The notes under the pieces: model-generated
What the model was told of the DNA's origin: nothing
Seen by the model: only the letters and a program-made list of their open reading frames with translations
The model's database searches: none
Made by a program: the position numbers and the translations under genes
Shown here: positions 41,574-51,245 of the stretch, piece after piece
How positions within the stretch are numbered: position 1 is the first letter of the stretch
Layout of the letters: every line of letters starts with the position of its first letter
Source: Eubacteriaceae bacterium
GTDB lineage: Bacteria; Bacillota; Clostridia; Lachnospirales; Lachnospiraceae
NCBI GenBank assembly: GCA_910575665.1
Contig: CAJTFB010000006.1
Span: forward strand, 57,104-121,103
Length of the DNA stretch: 64,000 bases
Direction: 5' to 3'

Positions 41574-43187
41574 ATGATAGTGAATTGGAAAAATATAATA
41601 CGGGCAGGAATTGCAGTAGCAGCATCAGGATTTTTGTTATCAGGAATGAATGCTGCTGTATCTGAGGCGAGGACGAAAAAGGTATCTTCCGTAAAATTTA
41701 AGGTTTCAGGGAAATATCTTCTTATCAATAAACGAGAAAAAAAGAAGCTTTCGGTGAAGTTTAAGCCCAAAAAAGGTGTGAATAAAAAATTAAATTGGAC
41801 CAGTTCCAGAAAAAAGATTGTTTCGGTCAATCAAAAGGGAGTGATTCGTGGGAAAAAATATGGTAAAGCCACGATCACAGCCAGGGCAAAGGATGGTTCC
41901 GGCAAATTTGCGAAACTTCAAGTACGTGTGGGGAAAAAAGTGAATCAGGTAAAGATACAGGGAAGCGCCATGGATCTGGATGTTGGTTCATCTGCCAGTC
42001 TTGGAACGAAAGTATCCCCTTCCCAGGCTACGATTAAGAAGGTTAAGTACCGCACCTCCAATGAAAGTACAGCTACGGTATCTAAATCCGGAACCGTTTA
42101 TGGGAAGTCCAAAGGAACAGCGACGATCACAGCTTACAGCACAGATGGTTCCGGCAAGAAGGCATCCTGTCGGGTAAACGTGCGAGTTCCATCTCAATCC
42201 GTGCGTTTGGATGCGGAGGGGAAGATCCAGCTGGAGGTGGGAAAAACGGTGACGGTCAATGCCTCTGTGCAACCTTCTAATGCGTCCAACCGCGATGTTC
42301 GTTATACCAGTTCCAATCCGGCGGTGGCGAAGGTGTCCCAGCTGGGAGTGGTCACAGGAGTAAACACCGGAACAGCGACGATCCGGGTAGATGCAGCCGA
42401 TGGCAGAGCTTCGGCTACGGTAGAAGTGGAGGTATTTAAGGTGGAAATTCAGAATGAAAAATTGATCGCACACCGGGGCTACAGTTCGGAGGCTCCAGAA
42501 AATACGACCGCGGCATTTGAACTGGCAGTCCAAAATAGATTTTATGGAGTAGAATGTGATCTGAGAAAGACCTATGATGGAAAATTTGTGATCATGCACG
42601 ATGCAGATCTGAATCGAATGTGCGGTTATAACCTGGATATCTCCAACCTGGATCTGCAGCAGCTGAAAAAATATAAAATTACCGGGGGACGTAATATTTC
42701 TCTATATCCTGATCTGACAGTGCCCACACTGGAAGAATATTTGGATATCCTTTCTACTAGCAGCACGGTGCATCCATTTATCGAGCTCAAAGTGGAATAT
42801 ACGGAAAGGGAGCTCAAAGAGATCGTGAGTCAGGTCAAAAAGAAGGGATTACTGGAACGTACATTCTTTATCAGTGTGCACAAATCCAACCTTCTCACCC
42901 TAAAAAAGATCGAAGGGATTTTCAAAGAAGGCCTTCAATATGTATATGGGGCAGAAAGTAACAATAAGCTTGAGCCGGTCAGTAGCGATGTTATCAATTG
43001 GTGTATCGAAAACCAGATTGACCTGGATGCCAAGCACACGCTTCTCACTGCTTCCGATGTATCACTTCTTCATGACAACGGAAGAAAAGTAAATGTGTGG
43101 ACCGTAAATTCTGTATCCCGTGCCTGTGAGCTTGTCAAAGACTTTAACGTTGACATGGTGACGACGGAATATTTACTGAAATCATAA
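41574..43187 (+). CDS. Secreted glycerophosphodiester phosphodiesterase with BIG2 domains
   Basis: This 537-residue exported enzyme starts with a signal peptide (IIRAGIAVAASGFLLSGMNAAVSEA). Three Ig-like BIG2-type domains follow, about 25-300, each with the pattern SSNPAVAKVSQLGVVTGVNTG. The GDPD catalytic domain is at about 300-537: LIAHRGYSSEAPENTTAAFELA, VECDLRKTYDGKFVIMHD, and the late VNVWTVNS. The HRG and E/D pairs are the metal and general acid-base residues. It would release glycerol-3-phosphate from glycerophosphodiesters or teichoic acids at the cell surface. The ATG at 41574 has AGGAGAGGAAG upstream. Confidence 0.88.
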   Translation: MIVNWKNIIRAGIAVAASGFLLSGMNAAVSEARTKKVSSVKFKVSGKYLLINKREKKKLSVKFKPKKGVNKKLNWTSSRKKIVSVNQKGVIRGKKYGKATITARAKDGSGKFAKLQVRVGKKVNQVKIQGSAMDLDVGSSASLGTKVSPSQATIKKVKYRTSNESTATVSKSGTVYGKSKGTATITAYSTDGSGKKASCRVNVRVPSQSVRLDAEGKIQLEVGKTVTVNASVQPSNASNRDVRYTSSNPAVAKVSQLGVVTGVNTGTATIRVDAADGRASATVEVEVFKVEIQNEKLIAHRGYSSEAPENTTAAFELAVQNRFYGVECDLRKTYDGKFVIMHDADLNRMCGYNLDISNLDLQQLKKYKITGGRNISLYPDLTVPTLEEYLDILSTSSTVHPFIELKVEYTERELKEIVSQVKKKGLLERTFFISVHKSNLLTLKKIEGIFKEGLQYVYGAESNNKLEPVSSDVINWCIENQIDLDAKHTLLTASDVSLLHDNGRKVNVWTVNSVSRACELVKDFNVDMVTTEYLLKS

Positions 43188-43191
43188 AATG

Positions 43192-43247
43192 AAATTCCCC
43201 CTGTGGTGTTGCCTGATTCAGGCAACACCACAGGGGGAATTTTTTTA
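43192..43247 (+). terminator. Strong terminator after the GDPD gene
   Basis: AATTCCCCCTGTGGTGTTGC pairs perfectly with its downstream complement through a short TGATTCA-type loop, then seven T. This is one of the strongest terminators in the window. Confidence 0.95.
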
Positions 43248-43257
43248 AAATTAGATA

Positions 43258-43286
43258 TTGACCATTAGTCATTTTTGTGCTAAACT
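43258..43286 (+). promoter_or_regulatory. Sigma-A promoter of the MMPL operon
   Basis: TTGACC, 17 bases, TAAACT. The -35 lies inside the first operator. Confidence 0.75.
43259..43271 (+). promoter_or_regulatory. TetR-type operator 1
   Basis: TGACCATTAGTCA is near-palindromic (TGAC-N5-GTCA) and covers the -35. It is the exact reverse complement of operator 2. Confidence 0.65.
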
Positions 43287-43303
43287 AAGTGCGTAGATTA
43301 AAA

Positions 43304-43316
43304 TGACTAATGGTCA
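43304..43316 (+). promoter_or_regulatory. TetR-type operator 2
   Basis: TGACTAATGGTCA lies just after the expected transcription start, 45 bases from operator 1 (start to start). Both copies are followed by TTTTTGTG. Confidence 0.65.
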
Positions 43317-43354
43317 TTTTTGTGGAAAAGCATTAATAAAAGGAGGCTATAAGT

Positions 43355-45430
43355 ATGAATAGGTTTGGCAAATTTGTTACGAGACACAAATATATCATAC
43401 TTATCATCGGTATTCTGCTCATCATTCCGTCTGCGATCGGAATGAGTATGACGAGGGTAAACTATGATGTTCTCAGTTATCTTCCCAACACGTTGGAGAC
43501 GGTGGAAGGACAGGATATCATGGTAGATGAGTTCGGCATGGGGGCATTTTCCATGATTGTGGTAGAACATATGGAAAACAAGGATGTGGTGAAACTAAAG
43601 GAAAAACTGCAGGAGGTGGAACATGTAGAGAAGATCATCTGGTATGACTCCGTGGCGGACATTTCACTGCCTACGGTAATGTTACCTGGAGATCTGAAAG
43701 AGGCACTCTTTAACGATGACGCCACCATGATGATCGCACTGTTTGACGATACCACATCTTCTGACGATACCATGGGAGCTGTCACGGAGATGAGAGAGAT
43801 CGTGAAAGATCAGGCATTTATCAGCGGTATGTCCGGCGTGGTGACAGACATCAAGAATCTGGCGCTGGCAGAGATGCCCATCTATGTGGTGATCGCGGCG
43901 ACATTGTCCCTGCTGGTTCTTCTGTTGACGATGGAATCCCTTGTTACCCCTGTGATCTTTCTTCTTGGTATCGGGGTTTCCATTCTCTACAATCTGGGGA
44001 GCAATATTTTCCTTGGAGAGATTTCTTACATCACAGAGGCGTTGACTGCGGTGCTACAGCTGGGAGTGACGATGGATTATTCCATCTTCCTGCTGGAGAG
44101 CTACCAGGCAAATAAAATCCGGTTTGAGGGAGACAAAGACCGCGCCATGGCACATGCCATCGGGAATACCTTTAAGTCTGTGGTCGGAAGTTCGGTGACG
44201 ACAGTAGCTGGTTTTGTGGCGCTCTGTTTTATGACCTTTGCGTTGGGGAAGGATCTGGGAATCGTGATGGCAAAGGGCGTTGTGATCGGAGTGATCGCCT
44301 GTGTGACTTTGCTGCCCTCCATGATCCTTATATTAGATAAATGGATCGAAAAGACAACCCACAAAAATATTTTCCCTAAATTTGAGAGAACGAGTAAATT
44401 TATCTCCAAACATTATATTGTGGCGCTGATTATTTTTGCCGTTGCATTTTTCCCGGCATTTTATGGAAACGATAACATTGAGGTTTATTACAACATCGAC
44501 AGTTCCCTGCCCCAGACACTGGATTCGGCAGTTGCCAATAAGAAGCTGGAAGAGAAATTTAACATGAATAACATGCACGTGCTTCTGATGAAAAATGGAA
44601 TGTCTGTCAAAGAGAAAAATGATATGCGGGAAGAGATCGAGAAAGTGGATGGTGTCAAATGGATGCTGGGGATCAATTCCTTTGTCGGCGCCAGCGTTCC
44701 TGATGACATGATCCCCTCCAAATACAGGGATATGCTGATGAGCGACAATTACGAGCTGCAGTTCATCTGCTCTAATTATAAAACGGCGACGGATGAGGTG
44801 AATGCCCAGATCGCCCAGATCAATGACATTGTGAAAAAATACAGCGAAGAGTCCATGGTGATCGGAGAGGCGCCGCTGACGAAGGATCTGGCAGATGTAA
44901 CAGATGTGGATCTTGCCAGTGTCAATTATATCTCCATCGCAGCGATTTTCCTCATCATATTGCTGGTGTTTAAATCCATTTCGCTGCCGGTGATTCTTGT
45001 GAGTGTGATCGAGTTCGCGATCTTTGTCAATATGTCCTTTGCTTATTACAGTGGTACCAGCTTGCCCTTTGTGGCGAGTATCGTCATCGGGACGATTCAG
45101 CTGGGGGCTACCGTGGACTATGCGATCCTGATGACAACCCGCTATCACAAAGAACGGGTGGTAAACCGGAAGACGAAGAAGGAAGCAGTGGCTATCGCCC
45201 ATAGAACTTCCATCAAGTCCATTATCATAAGCGGCATCAGCTTTTTTGCCTCTACTTTTGGTGTATGTGTGTATTCCAGTATCGACATGATCAGTTCCAT
45301 CACTACGCTGCTGGCCAGGGGAGCGGTGATCAGTACCTTAGTGGTGATCTGTATCCTGCCTGCCATGCTGACATTGTTTGATAAGGTGATCTGTAAGACC
45401 ACCTGGGATATGAGAAAAATAGATTATTAA
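43355..45430 (+). CDS. MMPL/RND-family transporter
   Basis: This 691-residue membrane protein has two MMPL halves, each with one leading membrane segment, a large extracytoplasmic loop and a cluster of five segments (about 12 in all). Motifs include LQLGVTMDYSIFLLESYQ and IQLGATVDYAILMTTRYHKE, the paired segment-4-type motifs with the Asp-Tyr used for proton relay. Relatives move lipids, surface glycolipids or drugs outward. It is first in an operon with a secreted coiled-coil protein and a TetR regulator, resembling tripartite export units of Gram-positive bacteria. The substrate is unknown. Confidence 0.92.
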   Translation: MNRFGKFVTRHKYIILIIGILLIIPSAIGMSMTRVNYDVLSYLPNTLETVEGQDIMVDEFGMGAFSMIVVEHMENKDVVKLKEKLQEVEHVEKIIWYDSVADISLPTVMLPGDLKEALFNDDATMMIALFDDTTSSDDTMGAVTEMREIVKDQAFISGMSGVVTDIKNLALAEMPIYVVIAATLSLLVLLLTMESLVTPVIFLLGIGVSILYNLGSNIFLGEISYITEALTAVLQLGVTMDYSIFLLESYQANKIRFEGDKDRAMAHAIGNTFKSVVGSSVTTVAGFVALCFMTFALGKDLGIVMAKGVVIGVIACVTLLPSMILILDKWIEKTTHKNIFPKFERTSKFISKHYIVALIIFAVAFFPAFYGNDNIEVYYNIDSSLPQTLDSAVANKKLEEKFNMNNMHVLLMKNGMSVKEKNDMREEIEKVDGVKWMLGINSFVGASVPDDMIPSKYRDMLMSDNYELQFICSNYKTATDEVNAQIAQINDIVKKYSEESMVIGEAPLTKDLADVTDVDLASVNYISIAAIFLIILLVFKSISLPVILVSVIEFAIFVNMSFAYYSGTSLPFVASIVIGTIQLGATVDYAILMTTRYHKERVVNRKTKKEAVAIAHRTSIKSIIISGISFFASTFGVCVYSSIDMISSITTLLARGAVISTLVVICILPAMLTLFDKVICKTTWDMRKIDY

Positions 45431-45453
45431 GAAAATAGAAAGGAAGATGTGTT

Positions 45454-47439
45454 ATGAATCGAAATCGTAAGTTAAGCAGAGTAGGAAAAACAATCGTATC
45501 AGGTCTTGTGGTGACCAGTCTGATCCTCGGAAATGGTACCATGATTCAGGCAGAGAAGGTGACCAAAGAAGAATCCGTATATGTCAATGCCGCTGCCGAT
45601 GGAGATGCTGAGAAGATTACCGTATCGGACTGGTTGAAAAATGCGGGAATTAATGGTACACTGAAAGATAAGTCAGAATTGAAGGATATTACCAATGTAA
45701 AAGGTGATGAAACTTTTGAACAGAGTGGAGACGGCGTGAGCTGGAATGCCGGGGCACAGGATATTTACTATCAGGGAACGACGGATAAGGAGCTGCCGGT
45801 GGGTGTAAAACTGGTCTACGAACTGGATGGCAAGGAGATATCACCAGAGGAACTGCCGGGAAAAAGCGGAGCCCTGAAAATCCGGGTGTCCTATACAAAC
45901 CGGTCCAGAGTGACAAAGACCATAGACGGAAAGAAGCAGAAGATGTATACACCGTTTTTTATGGCGACGGGGTTAATTCTGCCCACGGATAAGTTTACCA
46001 ATGTCGAAGTAGACGGTGGCAAGGTGATCAACGAGGGTACGAACAATATCGTTGTCGGTTTTGGTGTCCCCGGCATGGCAGATAGCTTGGATGTCAGTGA
46101 TGAGCTGGCAGAAAAGTTCCCGGAGGAATTTACCGTATCGGCGGATGTGACGGATTTTTCTATCGGAAATACCTTTACCTATGCCAGCGCCAGCCTTTTG
46201 TCAGACCTTGATCTGGAGGACAGCGACACCTTTGAAGAGTTGGAGGAGAAGCTGGAAACCTTGACAGATGCCACTGAAGAGCTGGTGGATGGGAGCGATT
46301 CCTTGGCTGATGGCATCGAGGAGCTGGGGGAAAAATTCGACGCCTTTGCCAAGGGGGAGAAGGACTTAAATAAGGGAATCAATACCCTGGCAAAGAGCGG
46401 GAAAAAATTGGAAAAGGGAGTCAAAGAGTACGTGACCGGAGTGGATGACCTGGCTGGGGGAGCCACTTCCTATGTCAATGGGGCGAAGCAGATCACCGAT
46501 GGGAATAAGCAGCTGTATCAGGCGGTGAAGGATATGCCTGGCAGTTATAGAGAATTCTCCGAAGGCATCAAGCAATATACAACAGCAGTAGATACACTGG
46601 GAGAAAAGAAGACTGGGGATGCCCTGAAGGCGGGGGCAGCCAGCGTCGCTTCCGGTATTTCTTCCCTTCATACCAATCTTTCTGCCCTGGAGAGCACCTA
46701 TGATAATTACGACCAGCTGGTGAAGGGAATCCAGGCACAGGCGGAACAGTGCGGTGACGAGGTTCAGAAGCAGACCCTGCTGGCTTATGCCGAGAAATTA
46801 AAAGAACTGTCTGAGGGCCAAAAAAGCAGTGTATCGGCACTGGCGAAGGCTACTGGTGGGGAAAGTGATCTAAAAAAGGGCGCCGATCAGATATCTGGCG
46901 GAGTGAAGAAAATGGTAGAAGGGGCACAGGCGATCTCTAATAAATCGGCCTCTCTGCGGGAAGCAGACGAAAAGATGACCTCCAGTGTCAGTGCACTGAC
47001 GGCAAATATCGAGAAACTGAAAAATGGCAGTGAAAAGCTGAGTCAGAATGACCGGAAGCTGCTGGCAGGGGCGAAAAAACTACTGAAAGCAGGAAAGTCC
47101 GTCAGAAGAGGGAGCAGACAGCTGATCTCTGGAGCCGGGGAGCTGAAAAAAGGAAGTGGCAAACTGGATAAAGCGACGGGGCAGGTTTCCGATGGAATTG
47201 GCAAACTGGGAGATGGTTCACAGGAACTTCTCGATGGCATGAAGAAGTTTGACCGAGAGGGAATCCAGGAGATCAACAGAATTTACGAGGAAGACTTTGA
47301 AGGACTGAAAGACCGGCTCTCTGCCCTGTTGGATATCTCTGAGGAATACACAAACTTTACCGGCATCGGTGATGGAATGGACGGAGAAGTAAAATTCATC
47401 ATTGAGACGGAAGAGATTGGCAATGATGAAGATGAGTAA
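45454..47439 (+). CDS. Secreted long helical repeat protein, probable partner of the MMPL transporter
   Basis: This 661-residue protein has a signal peptide (KTIVSGLVVTSLILGNGTMIQA), an Ig/beta-rich N-terminal part (about 40-240), and a long heptad region (about 250-600) with repeated L-x-x-G-x-x-x-L spacing such as LVDGSDSLADGIEELGEKF and AGAKKLLKAGKSVRRGSRQL, like the repeats of YhgE/Pip proteins. The end is acidic, with no membrane segment. It lies 23 bases after the MMPL gene. I infer that it forms an extracellular periplasm-like extension for the transporter; no enzymatic motif is seen. Confidence 0.75.
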   Translation: MNRNRKLSRVGKTIVSGLVVTSLILGNGTMIQAEKVTKEESVYVNAAADGDAEKITVSDWLKNAGINGTLKDKSELKDITNVKGDETFEQSGDGVSWNAGAQDIYYQGTTDKELPVGVKLVYELDGKEISPEELPGKSGALKIRVSYTNRSRVTKTIDGKKQKMYTPFFMATGLILPTDKFTNVEVDGGKVINEGTNNIVVGFGVPGMADSLDVSDELAEKFPEEFTVSADVTDFSIGNTFTYASASLLSDLDLEDSDTFEELEEKLETLTDATEELVDGSDSLADGIEELGEKFDAFAKGEKDLNKGINTLAKSGKKLEKGVKEYVTGVDDLAGGATSYVNGAKQITDGNKQLYQAVKDMPGSYREFSEGIKQYTTAVDTLGEKKTGDALKAGAASVASGISSLHTNLSALESTYDNYDQLVKGIQAQAEQCGDEVQKQTLLAYAEKLKELSEGQKSSVSALAKATGGESDLKKGADQISGGVKKMVEGAQAISNKSASLREADEKMTSSVSALTANIEKLKNGSEKLSQNDRKLLAGAKKLLKAGKSVRRGSRQLISGAGELKKGSGKLDKATGQVSDGIGKLGDGSQELLDGMKKFDREGIQEINRIYEEDFEGLKDRLSALLDISEEYTNFTGIGDGMDGEVKFIIETEEIGNDEDE

Positions 47440-47467
47440 CAGATGACGACAGAAGGAGATGGATACC

Positions 47468-48073
47468 GTGGGAAAATTAGATGAAAAGAAAAAACTAAAG
47501 AGAGAGGCGCTGCTTGGCGCCGCCTATGACCTGTTCACCTCCCAGGGTATCTTCGATACCTCCATCTCGGATATCGTGAAGAAGGCAGAGATGGCGAAGG
47601 GAACATTTTATCTGTATTTTAAGGATAAATTTGATATCCGCACCGCCCTGATCACAGAAAAGGCTGGAAAACTATTTTCTGTGGTTCGGGAGAAGATGCG
47701 GGACAAGAGAGCAGACAGTCTGGAAGAAACGGTGATCCAGCTGGTGGATATCATCATCGATGAGCTGGAGGCCGACAAACGGATGCTGGAGTTTATATCC
47801 AAGAATCTTCGATGGGGCATCTTTCACAAGGTGATTCTGGAGGGCGGCAATGAGGTGTCTGACAGTTTTTATGACTGGTACAACGAATTGATCCAGAGCT
47901 CTGGAAGAACTTTCCGCAACCATGAGCTGATGATCTATATGATCGTGGAACTGGTAAATTCGACCTGCTACAATGTGATTCTCTATCAGGAGCCAGTGGG
48001 ACTGGAAGAATTGAAAGAGGAGCTGGCACACCTGATCCCGGTTATTATCCGGAATCAGGAAGTGGATGCCTAG
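47468..48073 (+). CDS. TetR/AcrR-family transcriptional regulator
   Basis: This 201-residue regulator has an N-terminal helix-turn-helix (about 10-60): REALLGAAYDLFTSQGIFDTSISDIVKKAEMAKGTFYLYFKDK-type pattern with the invariant GTFYLYF. The C-terminal ligand domain is helical. The GTG at 47468 with AGAAGGAGAT 7 bases upstream is preferred to ATG 47459, which has no space for the ribosome site. It closes the MMPL operon and probably represses it through the two TGAC-N5-GTCA operators at the promoter. Confidence 0.9.
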   Translation: MGKLDEKKKLKREALLGAAYDLFTSQGIFDTSISDIVKKAEMAKGTFYLYFKDKFDIRTALITEKAGKLFSVVREKMRDKRADSLEETVIQLVDIIIDELEADKRMLEFISKNLRWGIFHKVILEGGNEVSDSFYDWYNELIQSSGRTFRNHELMIYMIVELVNSTCYNVILYQEPVGLEELKEELAHLIPVIIRNQEVDA

Positions 48074-48120
48074 GGTGTGTCTGAAAACTGCTTTCTGTGG
48101 GTTGACCTAAGTGGGGTTTG

Positions 48121-48149
48121 TTGACTTTTTCGATCGGATGGCTTATACT
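48121..48149 (+). promoter_or_regulatory. Sigma-A promoter of the membrane protein gene
   Basis: TTGACT, 17 bases, TATACT, about 85 bases upstream of the start codon. Confidence 0.75.
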
Positions 48150-48235
48150 GTGACATATGATATCTTACGTATGGAGCCGCCCAGGCAGAAAGAGGCCGGC
48201 GGTGCGTCCGAAAGAAGAAAGGTCAGGTAGAAATA

Positions 48236-49066
48236 ATGGTTTCAACGTTTCATATGGTTCTTATGCTGGTATGTGTAGTTGTGGGCATCGCCGCAGCGGC
48301 AGTTCCTTATCTTATGATCAGTAAGAGGTCCAGTGCTCTTGAGACAGGACTTCCGGGAGCGATCGGATATGGTGTGCTTGGTTATGTCTGGCAGTATATA
48401 TTGTATATGTTTGGCGGGGTGTTTATTGCCAGATTTCCTTTTTGGGGGAGCATGAATGAGACGGCACAGGTGGTCGTGCTGAATGTACTGCTTACGTTCC
48501 TTACTACCCTGTGTACAGTGGCTGCATTGTACTGGGGCATTTACCTGACCAATCAGAAAAAGGTGTCCATTTATCGCAGTGCGACAGTGGGGATTGGTTT
48601 CGGTCTGGGAAGAATCGGATTGGATCTGATCTATCCTTACTGCTATAGTTTTTATCTTGCTCTTCAGATCAATGGGGGCACTTATAATGGGGATGCAAAT
48701 CTGAAAAGTTCTATTTTATCTTCTACATCCGTTAGTTTAGTATCGGGTACGTATAAATGTGTGCTGATGTTAGTAATCGTGTTTGAGATTGCCCTTGTTA
48801 TGGGGAATTATTATATTTCAGGAAATAAAAAGATGGCATGGATTTATCCTCTTGTTGCATATGAAGTGATCATGCTGATGAATGCCCTGCCGCGGATCTT
48901 GTTTGCAAACGGGGGGATATTGGCCGAGATTGTGGTGCTTGTATTATATACGATTGTGGCGGCAGCAGCCGGAGTGGATATCTATCGTTGGTTTAAAACA
49001 AAACAAATTCAAGGTTTTGAATGGATCTTAATGGGCAGAGCTGGTAGGAAAACGAAGTCAATGTGA
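48236..49066 (+). CDS. Polytopic membrane protein, possibly YhfC/CAAX-like
   Basis: This 276-residue protein has seven or so membrane segments (for example FHMVLMLVCVVVGIAAAAVPYLM, VVVLNVLLTFLTTLCTVAALYW, AEIVVLVLYTIVAAAAGV). The arrangement and the helix ATVGIGFGLGRIGLDLIYP recall the YhfC/CAAX-type intramembrane family, but the catalytic Glu-His motifs are not apparent, so activity is doubtful. The C-terminus is basic and cytosolic. It stands alone behind a good promoter. Confidence 0.6.
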   Translation: MVSTFHMVLMLVCVVVGIAAAAVPYLMISKRSSALETGLPGAIGYGVLGYVWQYILYMFGGVFIARFPFWGSMNETAQVVVLNVLLTFLTTLCTVAALYWGIYLTNQKKVSIYRSATVGIGFGLGRIGLDLIYPYCYSFYLALQINGGTYNGDANLKSSILSSTSVSLVSGTYKCVLMLVIVFEIALVMGNYYISGNKKMAWIYPLVAYEVIMLMNALPRILFANGGILAEIVVLVLYTIVAAAAGVDIYRWFKTKQIQGFEWILMGRAGRKTKSM

Positions 49067-49142
49067 TGGCACGATGGTTTCGTTTCGCGCTGACGGAGTG
49101 GCTCGATGCCGCCTGGGGCTAAGATGTGGAGGCGAAGAGTAA

Positions 49143-49730
49143 ATGGAACGACTGGAACAGCAGTTTAATTTTTTTCGGGAAATTGACAAAGAAAAACTGA
49201 TCCAGAGGCAGAACTATCTCACCAATGGCGAGAGAAAAGAAAATGATGCAGAGCATGCCTGGCATATGTCAGTTATGGCAGTGCTTCTCAGCGAGTATGC
49301 CAATGAAAAAATTGATGTATTAAAAGTGGTGACGATGATCCTGATCCATGATATTGTAGAAATTGACGCGGGGGATACTTATGCTTACGATGAAGAAAGG
49401 AAGGAGACCCAGCGGGAACGTGAGTTAAAGGCAGCCGACCGCCTGTTCGGCATACTGCCAGAGGATCAGAGGACAAAGTTTCGGCGCTTATGGGACGAAT
49501 TTGAGGCGGCGGAGACACCAGAAGCGAAGTTTGCCCGCACCCTCGACCATATTCAGCCACTGATACTCAATGCTGCTTCTGAGGGGCGGTCGTGGAGGGA
49601 GCATGATATTCATCTGTCGCAAGTATTAGCGCGCAATGAAAAGACGGCGGAGGGGTCGGAGAAGATCTGGGACTATGTGTTTCAGAATTTGATACGGCCC
49701 AGTGTAGAAAAAGGGAATTTAAAAAAATGA
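49143..49730 (+). CDS. HD-domain hydrolase, YfbR-like 5'-deoxynucleotidase type
   Basis: This 195-residue HD-domain protein has metal ligands in NDAEHAWHMSVMAVLL (His), LIHDIVEIDAGDTYAYD (His-Asp) and the later LDHIQPL (Asp). This pattern fits YfbR/HDDC2-type hydrolases that dephosphorylate deoxynucleoside monophosphates or similar small molecules. The stop overlaps the next start codon (ATGA), coupling it to the rRNA pseudouridine synthase. Substrate is inferred from family only. Confidence 0.82.
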   Translation: MERLEQQFNFFREIDKEKLIQRQNYLTNGERKENDAEHAWHMSVMAVLLSEYANEKIDVLKVVTMILIHDIVEIDAGDTYAYDEERKETQRERELKAADRLFGILPEDQRTKFRRLWDEFEAAETPEAKFARTLDHIQPLILNAASEGRSWREHDIHLSQVLARNEKTAEGSEKIWDYVFQNLIRPSVEKGNLKK

Positions 49731-50482
49731 ATCTTAGACTTGATAAATATTTGGCAGATTTCACGGAGCTGACCCGTTCCCAGGCAAAAAAGGAGATTCG
49801 AGAGGGACGGGTACAGGTGAATGGTGAGACGGTGAAGACAGGGAATGACAAGGTGGCATTCTCTGATTCTATTTTATGGGATGGCAGGGAAATCCGGGGG
49901 CAGCAGTACCAGTATATCATGCTGAATAAACCGGCGGGGATTATCTCATCTACAGCGGATGACAGGGATGAGACTGTTGTAGAATACATAAGAAAGCATT
50001 TTCCGGTGGGGATGGAATCCGTTCTAGAGCATAGTCAAAAACCCGCTTTTTTGGCAAAGGATCTGTTTCCCATGGGGCGTCTTGATAAAGATACGGAGGG
50101 ACTTTTGATCCTGACCAATGACGGGGAACTGGCGCATCGGCTGTTGTCTCCGCGATATCATGTAGCTAAAAAATATTTTGTCCAGCTAGATATGGATTTG
50201 GATACTACAGATGTAGAGAAAATGCGGGAGGGGCTGGATATAGGTGAAAAGAGGCTTACCAGTCCGGCTGTGTTGGAGATCTTAGCTCCCAGGGAGGCAC
50301 TTCTGACCATTACCGAGGGAAAATTTCATCAGGTCAAAAGGATGTTTGCAAAGTTGGGAAAGACCGTGACCTATTTGAAGCGGGTGGAGATGGGGACGCT
50401 GGTGTTGGATGAGAGTCTAGCTGTGGGAGAGTGGAGATTTCTTACAGAAGAGGAGATCCGGAATTTAATCAATATTATGTGA
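49727..50482 (+). CDS. rsuA: 16S rRNA pseudouridine(516) synthase RsuA-type
   Basis: This 251-residue enzyme has an N-terminal S4 RNA-binding domain (LRLDKYLADFTELTRSQAKK) and a catalytic RsuA/RluB-type domain with PMGRLDKDTEGLLILTNDG (catalytic Asp) and the C-terminal EGKFHQVKRMFAKLGKTV. It modifies 16S rRNA; the exact uridine is inferred from family. It follows the HD hydrolase with an overlapping start. Confidence 0.9.
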   Translation: MNLRLDKYLADFTELTRSQAKKEIREGRVQVNGETVKTGNDKVAFSDSILWDGREIRGQQYQYIMLNKPAGIISSTADDRDETVVEYIRKHFPVGMESVLEHSQKPAFLAKDLFPMGRLDKDTEGLLILTNDGELAHRLLSPRYHVAKKYFVQLDMDLDTTDVEKMREGLDIGEKRLTSPAVLEILAPREALLTITEGKFHQVKRMFAKLGKTVTYLKRVEMGTLVLDESLAVGEWRFLTEEEIRNLINIM

Positions 50483-50501
50483 AAATGGAGATCAGAATAG
50501 A

Positions 50502-51113
50502 ATGGCTAAGAAAAAATACTATGGAGTAAAAGTGGGAAAGACGCCGGGCGTGTATCTGACCTGGGAAGAATGCAAAAGTCAGGTGGATGGTTATTCTGGC
50601 GCCGTGTACAAAAGTTTTCCAACGCTGGCGGAGGCAGAAAAATTTGCTGGAGTACATAGAATGAATAGGGCTACGCAGACAGCAGAACCGGAATTTCCAC
50701 CTGGTGGGGCAACTGCCTATGTGGATGGAAGTTACAATGCAGCGACGGGTGAATACAGCTGCGGCGTGGTGTTCTTGTACGAGGGTGAGGAGATCCAGAT
50801 CGCCCAGAAGGGGGAAAGTGAGGAGCTTGCCTCTATGAGAAATGTGGCGGGAGAGATCCTTGGAGCCGAGCTGGCGATGCGAAAGGCGGTCGAGATGGGG
50901 ATACCCAGTCTAAACATTTATCACGATTATCAGGGGATCGCTTCCTGGTGCCTGGGAGAGTGGAAGACCAATAAAGAGGGAACCAGGGCGTACAAGGAAT
51001 ATTTTGATTCTGTCAGCCAGGATCTGAAGGTTCGGTTTGTAAAAGTGAAGGGACATTCCGGCGATAAATACAATGATTTGGCAGATGAATTGGCGAAAAG
51101 TGTCATCTTTTGA
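50502..51113 (+). CDS. rnhA: Ribonuclease H with N-terminal viroplasmin domain
   Basis: This 203-residue enzyme degrades RNA in RNA-DNA hybrids. Residues 4-47 are the viroplasmin-type hybrid-binding domain (YYGVKVGKTPGVYLTWEECK, VYKSFPTLAEAEKF). The RNase H domain follows, with acidic residues in TAYVDGSYN, ILGAELAMRKA, IYHDYQGIASW and NDLADELAK. This two-domain layout is common in Clostridia. It lies 19 bases after rsuA. Confidence 0.92.
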   Translation: MAKKKYYGVKVGKTPGVYLTWEECKSQVDGYSGAVYKSFPTLAEAEKFAGVHRMNRATQTAEPEFPPGGATAYVDGSYNAATGEYSCGVVFLYEGEEIQIAQKGESEELASMRNVAGEILGAELAMRKAVEMGIPSLNIYHDYQGIASWCLGEWKTNKEGTRAYKEYFDSVSQDLKVRFVKVKGHSGDKYNDLADELAKSVIF

Positions 51114-51245
51114 TTTGCGCGAAAGACACAAGCCATGGCGCCGCCCGCGAACGTGAGAAACTCGCACCTTTTTACATTTCCTTTACATTATCTTGATAAA
51201 TAATGCAACATTTTCTGTTATAATTAGGTTGAAGGATGTGATATA

